Source: Nocardia vaccinii NBRC 15922 (GTDB taxonomy: Bacteria > Actinomycetota > Actinomycetes > Mycobacteriales > Mycobacteriaceae). From it: a stretch of 64,000 nucleotides of DNA. The first letter of the stretch is position 1. The number at the start of each line of letters is the position of its first letter. Under the pieces are notes generated by a model. That model saw only the letters and a program-made list of their open reading frames with translations. It searched no databases and was not told the DNA's origin. The stretch spans positions 1-64,000 of the forward strand of contig NZ_BDCC01000044.1 of NCBI RefSeq assembly GCF_001613305.1. The letters are read 5' to 3'. Below, piece after piece: positions 51,951 through 59,578 of this stretch. Position numbers and translations under genes: made by a program.

Positions 51951-52046
51951 ATGAACTGGCCGACCGCCGCAGTCCTGATCGCCCTGATCATCATGGTCAT
52001 GGTCATCGTGACCACCTATCTGACCGGCCGCTTCTCGAAGCGGTAG
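51951..52046 (+). CDS. Small single-helix membrane peptide (31 aa)
   Basis: ATG 51951 lies 8 nt after AGGAGG (51938-51943), an excellent ribosome binding site, and the frame ends at TAG 52044-52046. The product is MNWPTA, then a continuous hydrophobic helix (about 7-22), then TTYLTGRFSKR with a positive C-terminal end, so the C-terminus should face the cytoplasm. It is in the class of unannotated small membrane proteins; no homologue comes to mind. The strong ribosome site and membrane profile are the evidence. Confidence 0.65.
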   Translation: MNWPTAAVLIALIIMVMVIVTTYLTGRFSKR

Positions 52047-52194
52047 ACATCGTCAACGCACGTATTCGTGCCCGGCGCCGCCTTCGACTCGGCGATGCGG
52101 TCCGGCGCAAGAAAGGCCACCGCGTTGACCATCGACGCATTCGGCCGGAGCGGTGCCCGCGTCCGCGATCCCATCGGCAAGCCCTCGAACGACG

Positions 52195-52222
52195 AAGGCC
52201 CGGTCCTGTCGGACCGGGCCTT
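52195..52222 (-). terminator. Terminator of ssrA
   Basis: A perfect 12-bp stem, AAGGCCCGGTCC with GGACCGGGCCTT, and a 4-nt loop, just beyond the 3' end of tmRNA on the minus strand. Confidence 0.85.
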
Positions 52223-52228
52223 GCTCAG

Positions 52229-52595
52229 TGGAGCTGCCGGGAATCGAACCCGGGTCCTCCGCCGCTTCTCCAGGGCTTCTCCGTGTGCAGTTCGCTGTGC
52301 CTCTGCTTGGATCTCCCGGTCTTGCGAACGAGCCGAGATGACGATCCCAGTCGCTGTTGGATGTCCCGTCCTACTCCGCGACCGAGCCGGACGGTGAGCC
52401 TTCTAGCTGATGCCAGGGGCCGGGCCGAAGGCGAACCCGGGCTGACAGACACGCTCTACTGCTTAGGCAGCGAGAGCGTAGTCGCGCTGATGAGAATCGG
52501 CGCTTATAGGGTTGCAGCGACGCTTACGGTGGTCTCTTGCCTGCACCGACACGCTTCCCCTGAATCGACGCACGTAGTCGAAACCGTTCAGCCCC
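52229..52595 (-). ncRNA. ssrA: tmRNA (ssrA)
   Basis: A 367-nt one-piece tmRNA. The 5' end GGGGCUG pairs with CAGCUCC at the 3' end (one G-U pair), and GGUUCGAUUCCC gives the T-arm. The tag frame at 52463-52501 reads ADSHQRDYALAA then TAA, the tag of M. tuberculosis and relatives. After the discriminator A (52229) the genome has CTG, so CCA must be added after transcription. A strong hairpin follows. tmRNA with SmpB frees stalled ribosomes and tags the nascent chain for proteolysis; smpB lies upstream at 55318. Confidence 0.97.
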
Positions 52596-52941
52596 GTACT
52601 TCAATCCAGTTACCCGGCTGGTGACCGGGCTGTTCATAGTAACACCTCGCGCACCACGAACATTCCCGCCACCCCGGGGCTCGCGCCGAGCCGTCCGGGA
52701 CCGACGAGTGCACCACGGGGTCCACACGCGCCACAGATCGACGCCGGCGAATCGATCGCCGGATGCCACCGCACCCGCTCACCCGGAACGAGTGGGACAA
52801 CCGGCCCGTCCGCACATCACCGGCTCCGCCAGGCACCCGAGCACGACGGGCCGGTCCCGGGAGCACCGGGCGAACGAAATTTGTCGGTACCCCCTGATAC
52901 CTTCCGATTCGTACCGATGATTCGAAATCTAAGGCGATGCA
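52596..52941. other. 346-bp region between ssrA and the WGR gene
   Basis: It contains the ssrA promoter (a TACTAT -10-like hexamer sits about 40 bp before the mature 5' end) and the WGR gene leader. An inverted CCCGGTCACCAGCCGGG-like segment lies just upstream of ssrA. No gene seen. Confidence 0.4.
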
Positions 52942-54363
52942 ATGACTTTCGGGGGCACTACCTATCTCGAGCTGTCCGAGGCGAACGGCTCTGCGCACAA
53001 ATTCTACGAGGTCGCCGTAGCAGGCACCCAGGTCACGATCCGATACGGGCGGATCGGGGATACCGGGCAGAAACAGGTGAGCTCTTTCGCCACCGCGGAG
53101 AAGGCCGCAGCCGCGGCCGGCAAGAAGGTGGCCGAGAAGATGCGCAAGGGGTACGCGCCCGCGGTGATGGGCGCGCGGGGTAAACGCCCGGTGACCCGGC
53201 GAACGATCGTCAGCCAGCGCTCGACCGCAAAATCCGCTCCGGTGCTGTGGACATTCGACTCGGGCGCGCCCGCGTACGGCATCTTCGTCGACGAGTCCCG
53301 CTGCTGGGTCGGCAATGAAGCCGGCGATGTGTTCACCCTCACGCCCGAGGGCACCCCGATCGGCCGGTTCCGGCTGCCCGATTCGGTGAAATGCATTGTT
53401 GCCGATGATTTCTGGATCTATGCGGGCTGTGACGACGGCCGCGTGTACGACCTGTCCGGCAAGGTACCCCGCGCGGCATACGACATCGCCTCCGATGTCG
53501 ATATCTACTGGCTCGACATCCACGACGGCATACTCGGAGTCTCCGACCGGCAGGGCGGCCTCACCGTGATCGACCACGAGGAGGAGTCGCTGTGGAGCAG
53601 GCGCAGCGCCGGCAATTCCGGCTGGATGGTCCGCGTGTCCCCCGAGGGTGTCTACCACGGTCATTCGCATGGCGTCACCGCGTACGACCTCGACAGCGGC
53701 GAGTCCCGCTGGCATGTGAACACCGGACCGGTGCTGTTCGGCTGGCAGGAATCCAGCTCCGTCTATGCCGGAACCAGCAGTCACGAGGTACGCATGGTCG
53801 CCAAGGACGGCCGGTCCCAGCGGACGTATCGGTGTGATGCGGCCGTATTCTCCTGTGCCACATCGCCGGACGGCCACTACGTCTTCGCGGGTGACAACTA
53901 TTCCTCGGTCTACTGCTTCGATGCCGACGGCCGCCGACTGTGGAAGCTCGCCACCGGCTGCGGTTCGGCGTTCTCGATGCAGTATCACGCCGACAAGCTC
54001 TACCTGGTGACCACAAACGGCACTCTGGCCTGCCTGGATGTGAGCGAATCGGGTGTACGCGACGCCGAGCAGGGCGTCCTGCCGCAGACGCTCTCGATCA
54101 AGGCTCCGGAAATCGCCGCCGTCGCCCCCAGCGCCACCCTGGAGGTGACGGCCGATCCCGGCACCGGCGTGGTGGTGGAGTGTGTGCGCGAAGGTGGAAA
54201 GCTTCGCGTTCACGTCACTTCCCCCGGCTATCAGAATTCGTGGAATGTCCAGTTTCCGAAGGAGATTCGGGAGTACGGCGCGCGATACGTCGTCGATGCG
54301 GTCAGCGAGTCGGCGCGTGGCGGCTTCTATCGCGTCCGCGGCGATATCCGCAAGTTGAACTGA
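52942..54363 (+). CDS. WGR domain fused to a PQQ/WD40-like beta-propeller
   Basis: A 473-residue two-part protein. Residues about 5-80 form a WGR domain (FYEVAVAGTQVTIRYGRIGDTGQKQ), a module known from poly-ADP-ribose polymerases and MolR-type bacterial proteins. After a basic linker, residues about 100-390 form a beta-propeller with repeats such as VWFGNE-like blades, DGRVYDLSG, GGLTVIDHEEESLW, HGVTAYDLDSGESRW and SSVYCFDADGRRLWKL. A C-terminal stretch (390-473) has a further strand-rich domain. No signal peptide. Its role is not known; it stands alone, with a start at ATG 52942. Confidence 0.8.
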   Translation: MTFGGTTYLELSEANGSAHKFYEVAVAGTQVTIRYGRIGDTGQKQVSSFATAEKAAAAAGKKVAEKMRKGYAPAVMGARGKRPVTRRTIVSQRSTAKSAPVLWTFDSGAPAYGIFVDESRCWVGNEAGDVFTLTPEGTPIGRFRLPDSVKCIVADDFWIYAGCDDGRVYDLSGKVPRAAYDIASDVDIYWLDIHDGILGVSDRQGGLTVIDHEEESLWSRRSAGNSGWMVRVSPEGVYHGHSHGVTAYDLDSGESRWHVNTGPVLFGWQESSSVYAGTSSHEVRMVAKDGRSQRTYRCDAAVFSCATSPDGHYVFAGDNYSSVYCFDADGRRLWKLATGCGSAFSMQYHADKLYLVTTNGTLACLDVSESGVRDAEQGVLPQTLSIKAPEIAAVAPSATLEVTADPGTGVVVECVREGGKLRVHVTSPGYQNSWNVQFPKEIREYGARYVVDAVSESARGGFYRVRGDIRKLN

Positions 54364-54457
54364 TCGTTCGCGCCCGCGGCAGTCGACCAGCGCCGCCGCG
54401 GGCGGCCCGCCGCTGTCCGGCGCGCCTGCGTCGAACCCGCCTGAACATTCGAGGAGC

Positions 54458-55321
54458 TCACCCGATGGCTATCAGCGCGACCGACCCCAGCGCCATCGCC
54501 ATACCGATCTTCTGCAACGGTCCGGCCCGTTCGCCGAGCAGGACCATGGCCAGCAGAACCGTTGCCGCCGGGTAGAGCGAGCCGATCACGCTGATCAGGG
54601 ACAGCAGGCCCGAATGGAAGGCGTACTGCATGGCCACATTCGCTATCACGTCCAGGACGCTGACGTAGCAGGCCAGCCGTAACGGCTCACCACGTGGCGC
54701 TCGAAACTGACCGGCGACCAGCGCCGCCACCCAGACGACCAGGGTCGCCGCGACGCGCGAGAGCAGCACCGGCCATATCCTCGACGCGGTCGTGGTCTCG
54801 TGCAGACAGACGAAAGCGAGTCCGAACGCCAGACCCGAGCCGACCGTCAGCAACGCGACGCGACGATCGAAACGCAGCTTCCGGCCGCCGGTGATCTCCT
54901 CGGTGACGTCATCGGGCGATTCCTTGCTGACCAGTACCACCGCGATCAACGCAAGGCCGATCCCGACATAGGCCGGAGGACTCGAACGCTCCCCGATCGC
55001 CATTCCGACCAGCACCGGAACCCCGGCAACCAGCACCGCCGTCAGCGGTGAGACCACCGCCATCGGCCCACTGGCCAGGGCCGCGTAGAACCACCACACC
55101 GCAAGCCCGCTCGCCACCCCCGAGGCCACGCCCCACAGCATCGAAGCGGTATCACAATGCCCGCCGACCAGCGGCGCGATGATCAACAGCATCAGCACCG
55201 ACAGCGGATAGGACACGATCACCACCCGCAGCGCGGCAACCCGCCGGGATGCGACCCCGCCCGCGAAATCGCTCACGCCGTAACCGATCGCCGCCAGCAG
55301 CGCCAGCAGAACTCCGATCAA
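54458..55321 (-). CDS. EamA/DMT family transporter
   Basis: A 287-residue membrane protein with ten helices in two EamA repeats (about 1-128 and 150-287). The halves show WWFYAALASGPMAVVSPLTA and YAFHSGLLSLISVIGSLYPA at equivalent sites. Members export metabolites or amino acids. The TTG at 55321 overlaps the smpB stop as TTGA, so it is translated with smpB. The substrate is unknown. Its place between smpB and ssrA differs from M. tuberculosis, where another gene is found. Confidence 0.85.
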   Translation of the reverse strand: MIGVLLALLAAIGYGVSDFAGGVASRRVAALRVVIVSYPLSVLMLLIIAPLVGGHCDTASMLWGVASGVASGLAVWWFYAALASGPMAVVSPLTAVLVAGVPVLVGMAIGERSSPPAYVGIGLALIAVVLVSKESPDDVTEEITGGRKLRFDRRVALLTVGSGLAFGLAFVCLHETTTASRIWPVLLSRVAATLVVWVAALVAGQFRAPRGEPLRLACYVSVLDVIANVAMQYAFHSGLLSLISVIGSLYPAATVLLAMVLLGERAGPLQKIGMAMALGSVALIAIG

Positions 55322-55791
55322 CGCATACCCTTCACACGCCGCCCGAGCTCCCGAGTCACCTCCCGCTCCATCGTGCGGCGCGCCAGATCCTGACGCTTGT
55401 CGTAGTCCTGCTTACCCTTGGCCAACGCGAGCTCCACCTTGACCTTGCCGTCGGAGAAGTACATCGACAGCGGCACCAGCGTCTGATTGCTCTCCTTCAC
55501 CTTGCCGGTGAGCTTGTCGATCTCCCGGCGGTGCATCAGCAGTTTGCGGGTGCGGCGCGGCGAATGATTGGTCCACGTGCCGTGCCCGTATTCGGGGATG
55601 TGCAGCCCACGCAGCCACACCTCACCATCGTCGATGGTGGCGTACGCGTCCACCAGCGACGCCTTACCCTCGCGCAGGCTCTTGACCTCGGTACCGACCA
55701 GCGCGACCCCGGCCTCGTAGGTGTCGAGGATCGCGTAGTTGTGCCGCGCTCGCCGGTTGGTGGCGATAACCTTGCGCCCCTGCTCCTTCAT
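55318..55791 (-). CDS. smpB: SsrA-binding protein SmpB
   Basis: A 157-residue SmpB, which binds tmRNA and brings it to stalled ribosomes. It shows KVIATNRRARHNYAI, DTYEAGVALVGTEVKSLREG, LHIPEYGHGTW and a basic C-terminal tail KGKQDYDKRQDLARRTMERE. The ATG at 55791 follows AGAAGGG; the GTG at 55797 is less well placed. The ssrA gene is 2.7 kb downstream on the same strand. Confidence 0.97.
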   Translation of the reverse strand: MKEQGRKVIATNRRARHNYAILDTYEAGVALVGTEVKSLREGKASLVDAYATIDDGEVWLRGLHIPEYGHGTWTNHSPRRTRKLLMHRREIDKLTGKVKESNQTLVPLSMYFSDGKVKVELALAKGKQDYDKRQDLARRTMEREVTRELGRRVKGMR

Positions 55792-55962
55792 GTACACCCT
55801 TCTAGCACATCCGCCCTGGTGAGCGGCAATCGATTTACCCCGGCACCACGAGCCAGATCACCCTGCCCGATCAACTCGGGGGGCAGGCGTGGACGAACCT
55901 CCCACACATAACAACCCGTAGGGGCGGTATCTTCCGGCACTGCGGACCCGCGCCGGATGCCC

Positions 55963-57036
55963 CTACGCTGCGATCAGCACGCCCGTGAACGCGATCGTCG
56001 CCACCCAGACAGTGGACAGGACCGCCAGTACCAGGGGCCGAGCGCCGACCTTCGCGATGGTGGCCGCGCGCACTCCACAACCCAGGGCGAACATCGCCGC
56101 GGTCAGCAGGATCGTCTGCGCGGTCTTGGCATTGTCCAGAATCACGCCGGGCAGCAGTCCGGAGGAGCGGAGCAGAACGCAGCCGAGGAAGGCCAGGACG
56201 AACAGCGGGACGAGCGGTGGACGTTTCACACCGGCGCCGGATCCGAGCCGATTACGTTGCCGCACACTGAGAGTCAGCATCACCGGAGCCAGCATCAACA
56301 CGCGCGCGAGTTTCACCACCACCGCCACGCCCAGCGCCGCACCGCCGATCGCGCTGCTGGCTGCGACGACCTGTGCGACCTCGTGGATCGAACCGCCCGC
56401 CCACAGGCCGGCAGTCTGGTCGGACAAACCGAACTCGTGCGACAGCAACGGGACGACCGGAATCATCAGCGTGCCGAACAGGATGACCAGCGCGACCGCG
56501 GCGACCACCTCCTGTTCATCGGCGTCGACGACACCGTCGACCGCGGCGACGGCGGCGGCGCCGCAGATGGAGAATCCGCACGCGATGAGCAGTCGTTGTG
56601 TCCAGCCGAGGCCGAGAAGTTTTCCGGCGAACATCGTTCCGGCGATGCCCAGGAAAACGATCGCCAGCACGACGACGATCATTCCCCAGCCGAGATCGAT
56701 GATATTTCGCAACATGAGCTGCAAACCGAGTAGAGCCACACCGACACGGAGCAGCCGCTTGGCGGAGAACTGCAATCCGGGCTGAATTCGCTCGGGTATT
56801 CGCACCGCATTCGTCAGAATCGCGCCCAGCACTATCGCAACCAGCAACGGACTTACCGTCGGCAGGAAGTAATTCACCGTCATCGCGATCGCCGTGGCGA
56901 GGACGCACAGCGCCGACCCGGGCGCCAGCGCAGCCCCGGCGGCAATCATGCGCGAACGGCGTGATTGCGCAACGTCCTCGACCACGCTTGCCGCGTCACC
57001 ATTCACTCGAGTGCTCATGAATTCACGGTCGGTCAT
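55963..57036 (-). CDS. YeiH family putative sulfate export transporter
   Basis: A 357-residue membrane protein with about ten helices, of the YeiH/UPF0324 group. Landmarks are ISPLLVAIVLGAILTN-like helix 2, LLRVGVALLGLQL, ACGFSICGAAAVAAVDGV and GLWAGGSIHEVAQVVAAS. The function of this family is not firmly known; sulfate or sulfonate export is the usual label. It is divergent from a LysR regulator with an 83-bp gap, a common layout for YeiH and its YeiE/CysL-type regulator. Confidence 0.88.
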   Translation of the reverse strand: MTDREFMSTRVNGDAASVVEDVAQSRRSRMIAAGAALAPGSALCVLATAIAMTVNYFLPTVSPLLVAIVLGAILTNAVRIPERIQPGLQFSAKRLLRVGVALLGLQLMLRNIIDLGWGMIVVVLAIVFLGIAGTMFAGKLLGLGWTQRLLIACGFSICGAAAVAAVDGVVDADEQEVVAAVALVILFGTLMIPVVPLLSHEFGLSDQTAGLWAGGSIHEVAQVVAASSAIGGAALGVAVVVKLARVLMLAPVMLTLSVRQRNRLGSGAGVKRPPLVPLFVLAFLGCVLLRSSGLLPGVILDNAKTAQTILLTAAMFALGCGVRAATIAKVGARPLVLAVLSTVWVATIAFTGVLIAA

Positions 57037-57119
57037 TACCGGCAGATGCGGAAGCCCGATTTTCTACATGAGGCCATATCAGATGGACATGCCCCTGGGC
57101 GAGACTATATCGTCGACGC

Positions 57120-58052
57120 ATGTCGAGGCGGTTCCCGGATTTCGGTGCATTGGAGCTGCTGGTAGGCGTCGACGACTACGGGAGCCTCAGCGCCGCGGGC
57201 CGTAAGCTGGGGATTCCGCAACCCAATGCGAGCCGGGCCGTCAAGCGGCTGGAGCGGCAGTTCGGCGTGCCGCTGCTCGAACGCAAGACCAGCGGCTCAG
57301 CACTGACGGCGCAGGGAACCGTCGTCGCGCACTGGGCGCGAATCGTCCTGGCCGACGCGAACAAACTTCTCGACGTCGCGGAGGGGCTACGCGTCGGACA
57401 TTCACCGGAACTCACGGTGGGCGCGAGTATGACGGTCGCCGAACATCTTGTGCCGCGTTGGCTCGGCCGCCTGCGCGGATTGCATCCGGAAATAACCGTT
57501 CATCTCCAGGTATACAATTCCACCCAGGTATTCGAGCGGGTGATCAGCGGTGAATGCGGAGTCGGATTCGTGGAATCACCGACGGTGCCGCCCGAATTGC
57601 ACAGCATCGCCGTCGCCCGGGACAGGCTCGTTGTCGTCGTACATCCGGCACATCCGTGGGCTCGAAGCGGCAAGCCGATTCCGATTGCCGAATTGGCTGC
57701 GACGCCGCTGGTGGTTCGAGAACCCGGATCGGGTATGCGGAATACACTGGACATGGCGCTGCAAGAATACGACCGGGCGGAGCCGCTGCTGGAATTGGGC
57801 AGCGCCGCGGCTATCCGCACCAGCGTATTGGAGGGGGTCGGTCCCGCTGTGCTGAGCACCTTGGCGGTCGGCGATCATCTGAGTTCGGGCGCATTGCGAA
57901 CCATCGAGGTCGAGGGCCTGGACCTGTCCAGGCTGCTTCGAGCGGTGTGGCGCTCCCCCCGCCGCCTCGCGGGCCCCGCGGGCGAACTCGTCGACCTGGC
58001 CTGTCGAGGTGCTCAGGACGGCGGCGGCCTGGAATGGAACTCCGACCGATAA
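57120..58052 (+). CDS. LysR family transcriptional regulator
   Basis: A 310-residue LysR regulator. The N-terminal HTH (about 5-62) reads FGALELLVGVDDYGSLSAAG and then QPNASRAVKRLERQFGVPLLER; the substrate-binding domain (about 90-295) has VGASMTVAEHLVPRWLG and PLVVREPGSGMRNTLD. The ATG at 57120 is at the usual distance from the HTH. Divergent from yeiH, which is its likely target. It resembles the CysL/YeiE group that senses sulfite or cysteine-related signals, but the effector is inferred. Confidence 0.92.
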   Translation: MSRRFPDFGALELLVGVDDYGSLSAAGRKLGIPQPNASRAVKRLERQFGVPLLERKTSGSALTAQGTVVAHWARIVLADANKLLDVAEGLRVGHSPELTVGASMTVAEHLVPRWLGRLRGLHPEITVHLQVYNSTQVFERVISGECGVGFVESPTVPPELHSIAVARDRLVVVVHPAHPWARSGKPIPIAELAATPLVVREPGSGMRNTLDMALQEYDRAEPLLELGSAAAIRTSVLEGVGPAVLSTLAVGDHLSSGALRTIEVEGLDLSRLLRAVWRSPRRLAGPAGELVDLACRGAQDGGGLEWNSDR

Positions 58053-58065
58053 CCGATTCCGGATA

Positions 58066-58674
58066 TCAGGCTCCAGCCTGAATCGGCTGGATATGGGCGG
58101 CAGTGGCGCCGGACGCTTTGTCCTCATTGTCGACCGGATTTCCGACGCTCCACGGCACCGAGAGTTGCGTGGTTTCGTTCGGCGGGGTGACCGACACCTT
58201 CGTCGGGGTCCACAGCGTCGAACTCTCGCCCGGCGGGACGCTGCCCGAGGGGTCGATGTAATAGATGACGCTGTGCGCGCTGGCCCCCGGGGCGAGGGTC
58301 ACGGGCGACGAGTCGCCGACTCGCGGCAGGGAGTAGGTCGAACCCGGACCGACCAGATCGACCCCCGGGAAGCCGGACATGACGCAGGCATGTGACGAGT
58401 GATTGGTGAAGATGAGCGGCAGATTGTAGTGCGTACCAGCGGCTCCCAGCTGACCCTGGACGTTCGCCGCGACCTTCGCCTGCGAGCCGAGCCGGGCCGA
58501 CAGGTCCGCGGTGTGGCAGGGCGGAGCCGTATCCGCGGGGGACGCGGCCTGCTGCGCGAACGATGCCTGCGCAGTCGTTCCCGGAGCGGCCGAGTTGCTC
58601 CCCTGGCAGCCCGAGACCGACAGCGCGAACCCTGCCACGGCGACAGCGATTCCCACCGAATTCCTGTATTTCAC
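58066..58674 (-). CDS. DUF4232-type secreted lipoprotein
   Basis: A 202-residue protein from GTG 58674, which follows GGGAG. The N-terminus is a lipoprotein signal with lipobox VSGC at about residue 24, so it should be anchored outside the membrane. The mature part (about 45-190) has the DUF4232 pattern: CHTADLSARLG, then NHSSHACVMSGFPGVDLVG and PGASAHSVIYYIDPSGS, two cysteines of which may pair. The function is not known. Convergent with the LysR gene at 13 bp. Confidence 0.85.
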   Translation of the reverse strand: MKYRNSVGIAVAVAGFALSVSGCQGSNSAAPGTTAQASFAQQAASPADTAPPCHTADLSARLGSQAKVAANVQGQLGAAGTHYNLPLIFTNHSSHACVMSGFPGVDLVGPGSTYSLPRVGDSSPVTLAPGASAHSVIYYIDPSGSVPPGESSTLWTPTKVSVTPPNETTQLSVPWSVGNPVDNEDKASGATAAHIQPIQAGA

Positions 58675-58962
58675 GCCCGCTCCCATCGATGTACGAAAGA
58701 GGTTTCGCCAACCCCACACAATGTCCTGAATCCGGAGCAGACTTTACCGCCTTGCCGCCGCACCCGCGGCACGACCAACTGTCCGGGACGAGCATTCTGA
58801 TATGCGCGATCTTTCCCAGAGCCGATCTGTGCGCGCTTTGCCGCGGCAATGCGTTATTTATCGGACCGCTGTGAGGAATTGTCGATATCCGGGGCAATTT
58901 CGACGGTTCGCCCGTTGCCGAGATGTGCGCGGACGCGCTGTCCGCCGGCGGCGCCCGACCGG

Positions 58963-59205
58963 TCAGACGGGATGGACCTCGAGGTACAGGACGAACAGCG
59001 CGATCCACGCGAGCAGCAGGAGGATCGTCGAAACCCGCGGATGCCCCAGATGACGGTAGGTGTGCGGGCGCAACCAACCGGTGTCGACGGTTCCTTCGAG
59101 AACCCGAGCGCGAAGGCCGACCGGCTCCGGGGCGTCCGGCTGATCCCGATCGGAACCACCGGACTGCGAGTCGCCGCCATCGGAGTGATGGTTGTGGTGG
59201 ACCAT
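58963..59205 (-). CDS. Small C-tail-anchored membrane protein, paralogue A (80 aa)
   Basis: A histidine- and Asp/Ser-rich hydrophilic N-terminus (residues 1-52) and one C-terminal helix (about 59-75), ending LYLEVHPV. The segment HPRVSTILLLLAWIALFVLY aligns with the matching part of the neighbour at 59292. The family is not known to me. ATG 59205 is the only reasonable start; there is no signal peptide, so the topology is probably N-terminus inside. Confidence 0.7.
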   Translation of the reverse strand: MVHHNHHSDGGDSQSGGSDRDQPDAPEPVGLRARVLEGTVDTGWLRPHTYRHLGHPRVSTILLLLAWIALFVLYLEVHPV

Positions 59206-59291
59206 GCCGGAACGCTATCCGGGTACGCCCGCGCGTGGGGGAAACTTGCCCGAATCGAAATGGGTTCGTGCGGCGGTGGGCCCGTACGGAC

Positions 59292-59525
59292 TCATGCCGG
59301 ACGGATCTCCAGATACAGGGCCAGCACCGCGATCCAGACCGACATGAGCACGAGGGTGGATACCCGAGGCCGGCCCAGCTGTTGCCGACGAGGCCACAGC
59401 CGGTGTCGGCGGGTATGTCCCACGGCGTCCTGATGCGCTTGGGGATCGGGCCCTGTCACCGTGAGGGTCGGCACCTCGGTGGGGCCTGCGCCGCCACCGG
59501 TGACATCATCGTTACCGAGCGTCAT
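59292..59525 (-). CDS. Small C-tail-anchored membrane protein, paralogue B (77 aa)
   Basis: The same plan as its neighbour: a hydrophilic N-terminus (1-50), then RPRVSTLVLMSVWIAVLALY and an LYLEIRPA end. The last 28 residues agree with paralogue A at more than half the positions; the N-termini do not. The genes are 86 bp apart on the same strand. A tandem duplication with only the anchor kept suggests that the anchor segment is the functional part. Confidence 0.7.
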   Translation of the reverse strand: MTLGNDDVTGGGAGPTEVPTLTVTGPDPQAHQDAVGHTRRHRLWPRRQQLGRPRVSTLVLMSVWIAVLALYLEIRPA

Positions 59526-59578
59526 ATCGAAAAGTTACCCACGTTTCGGGTTGTGATAAACGGATCGTCCTGGCACGT

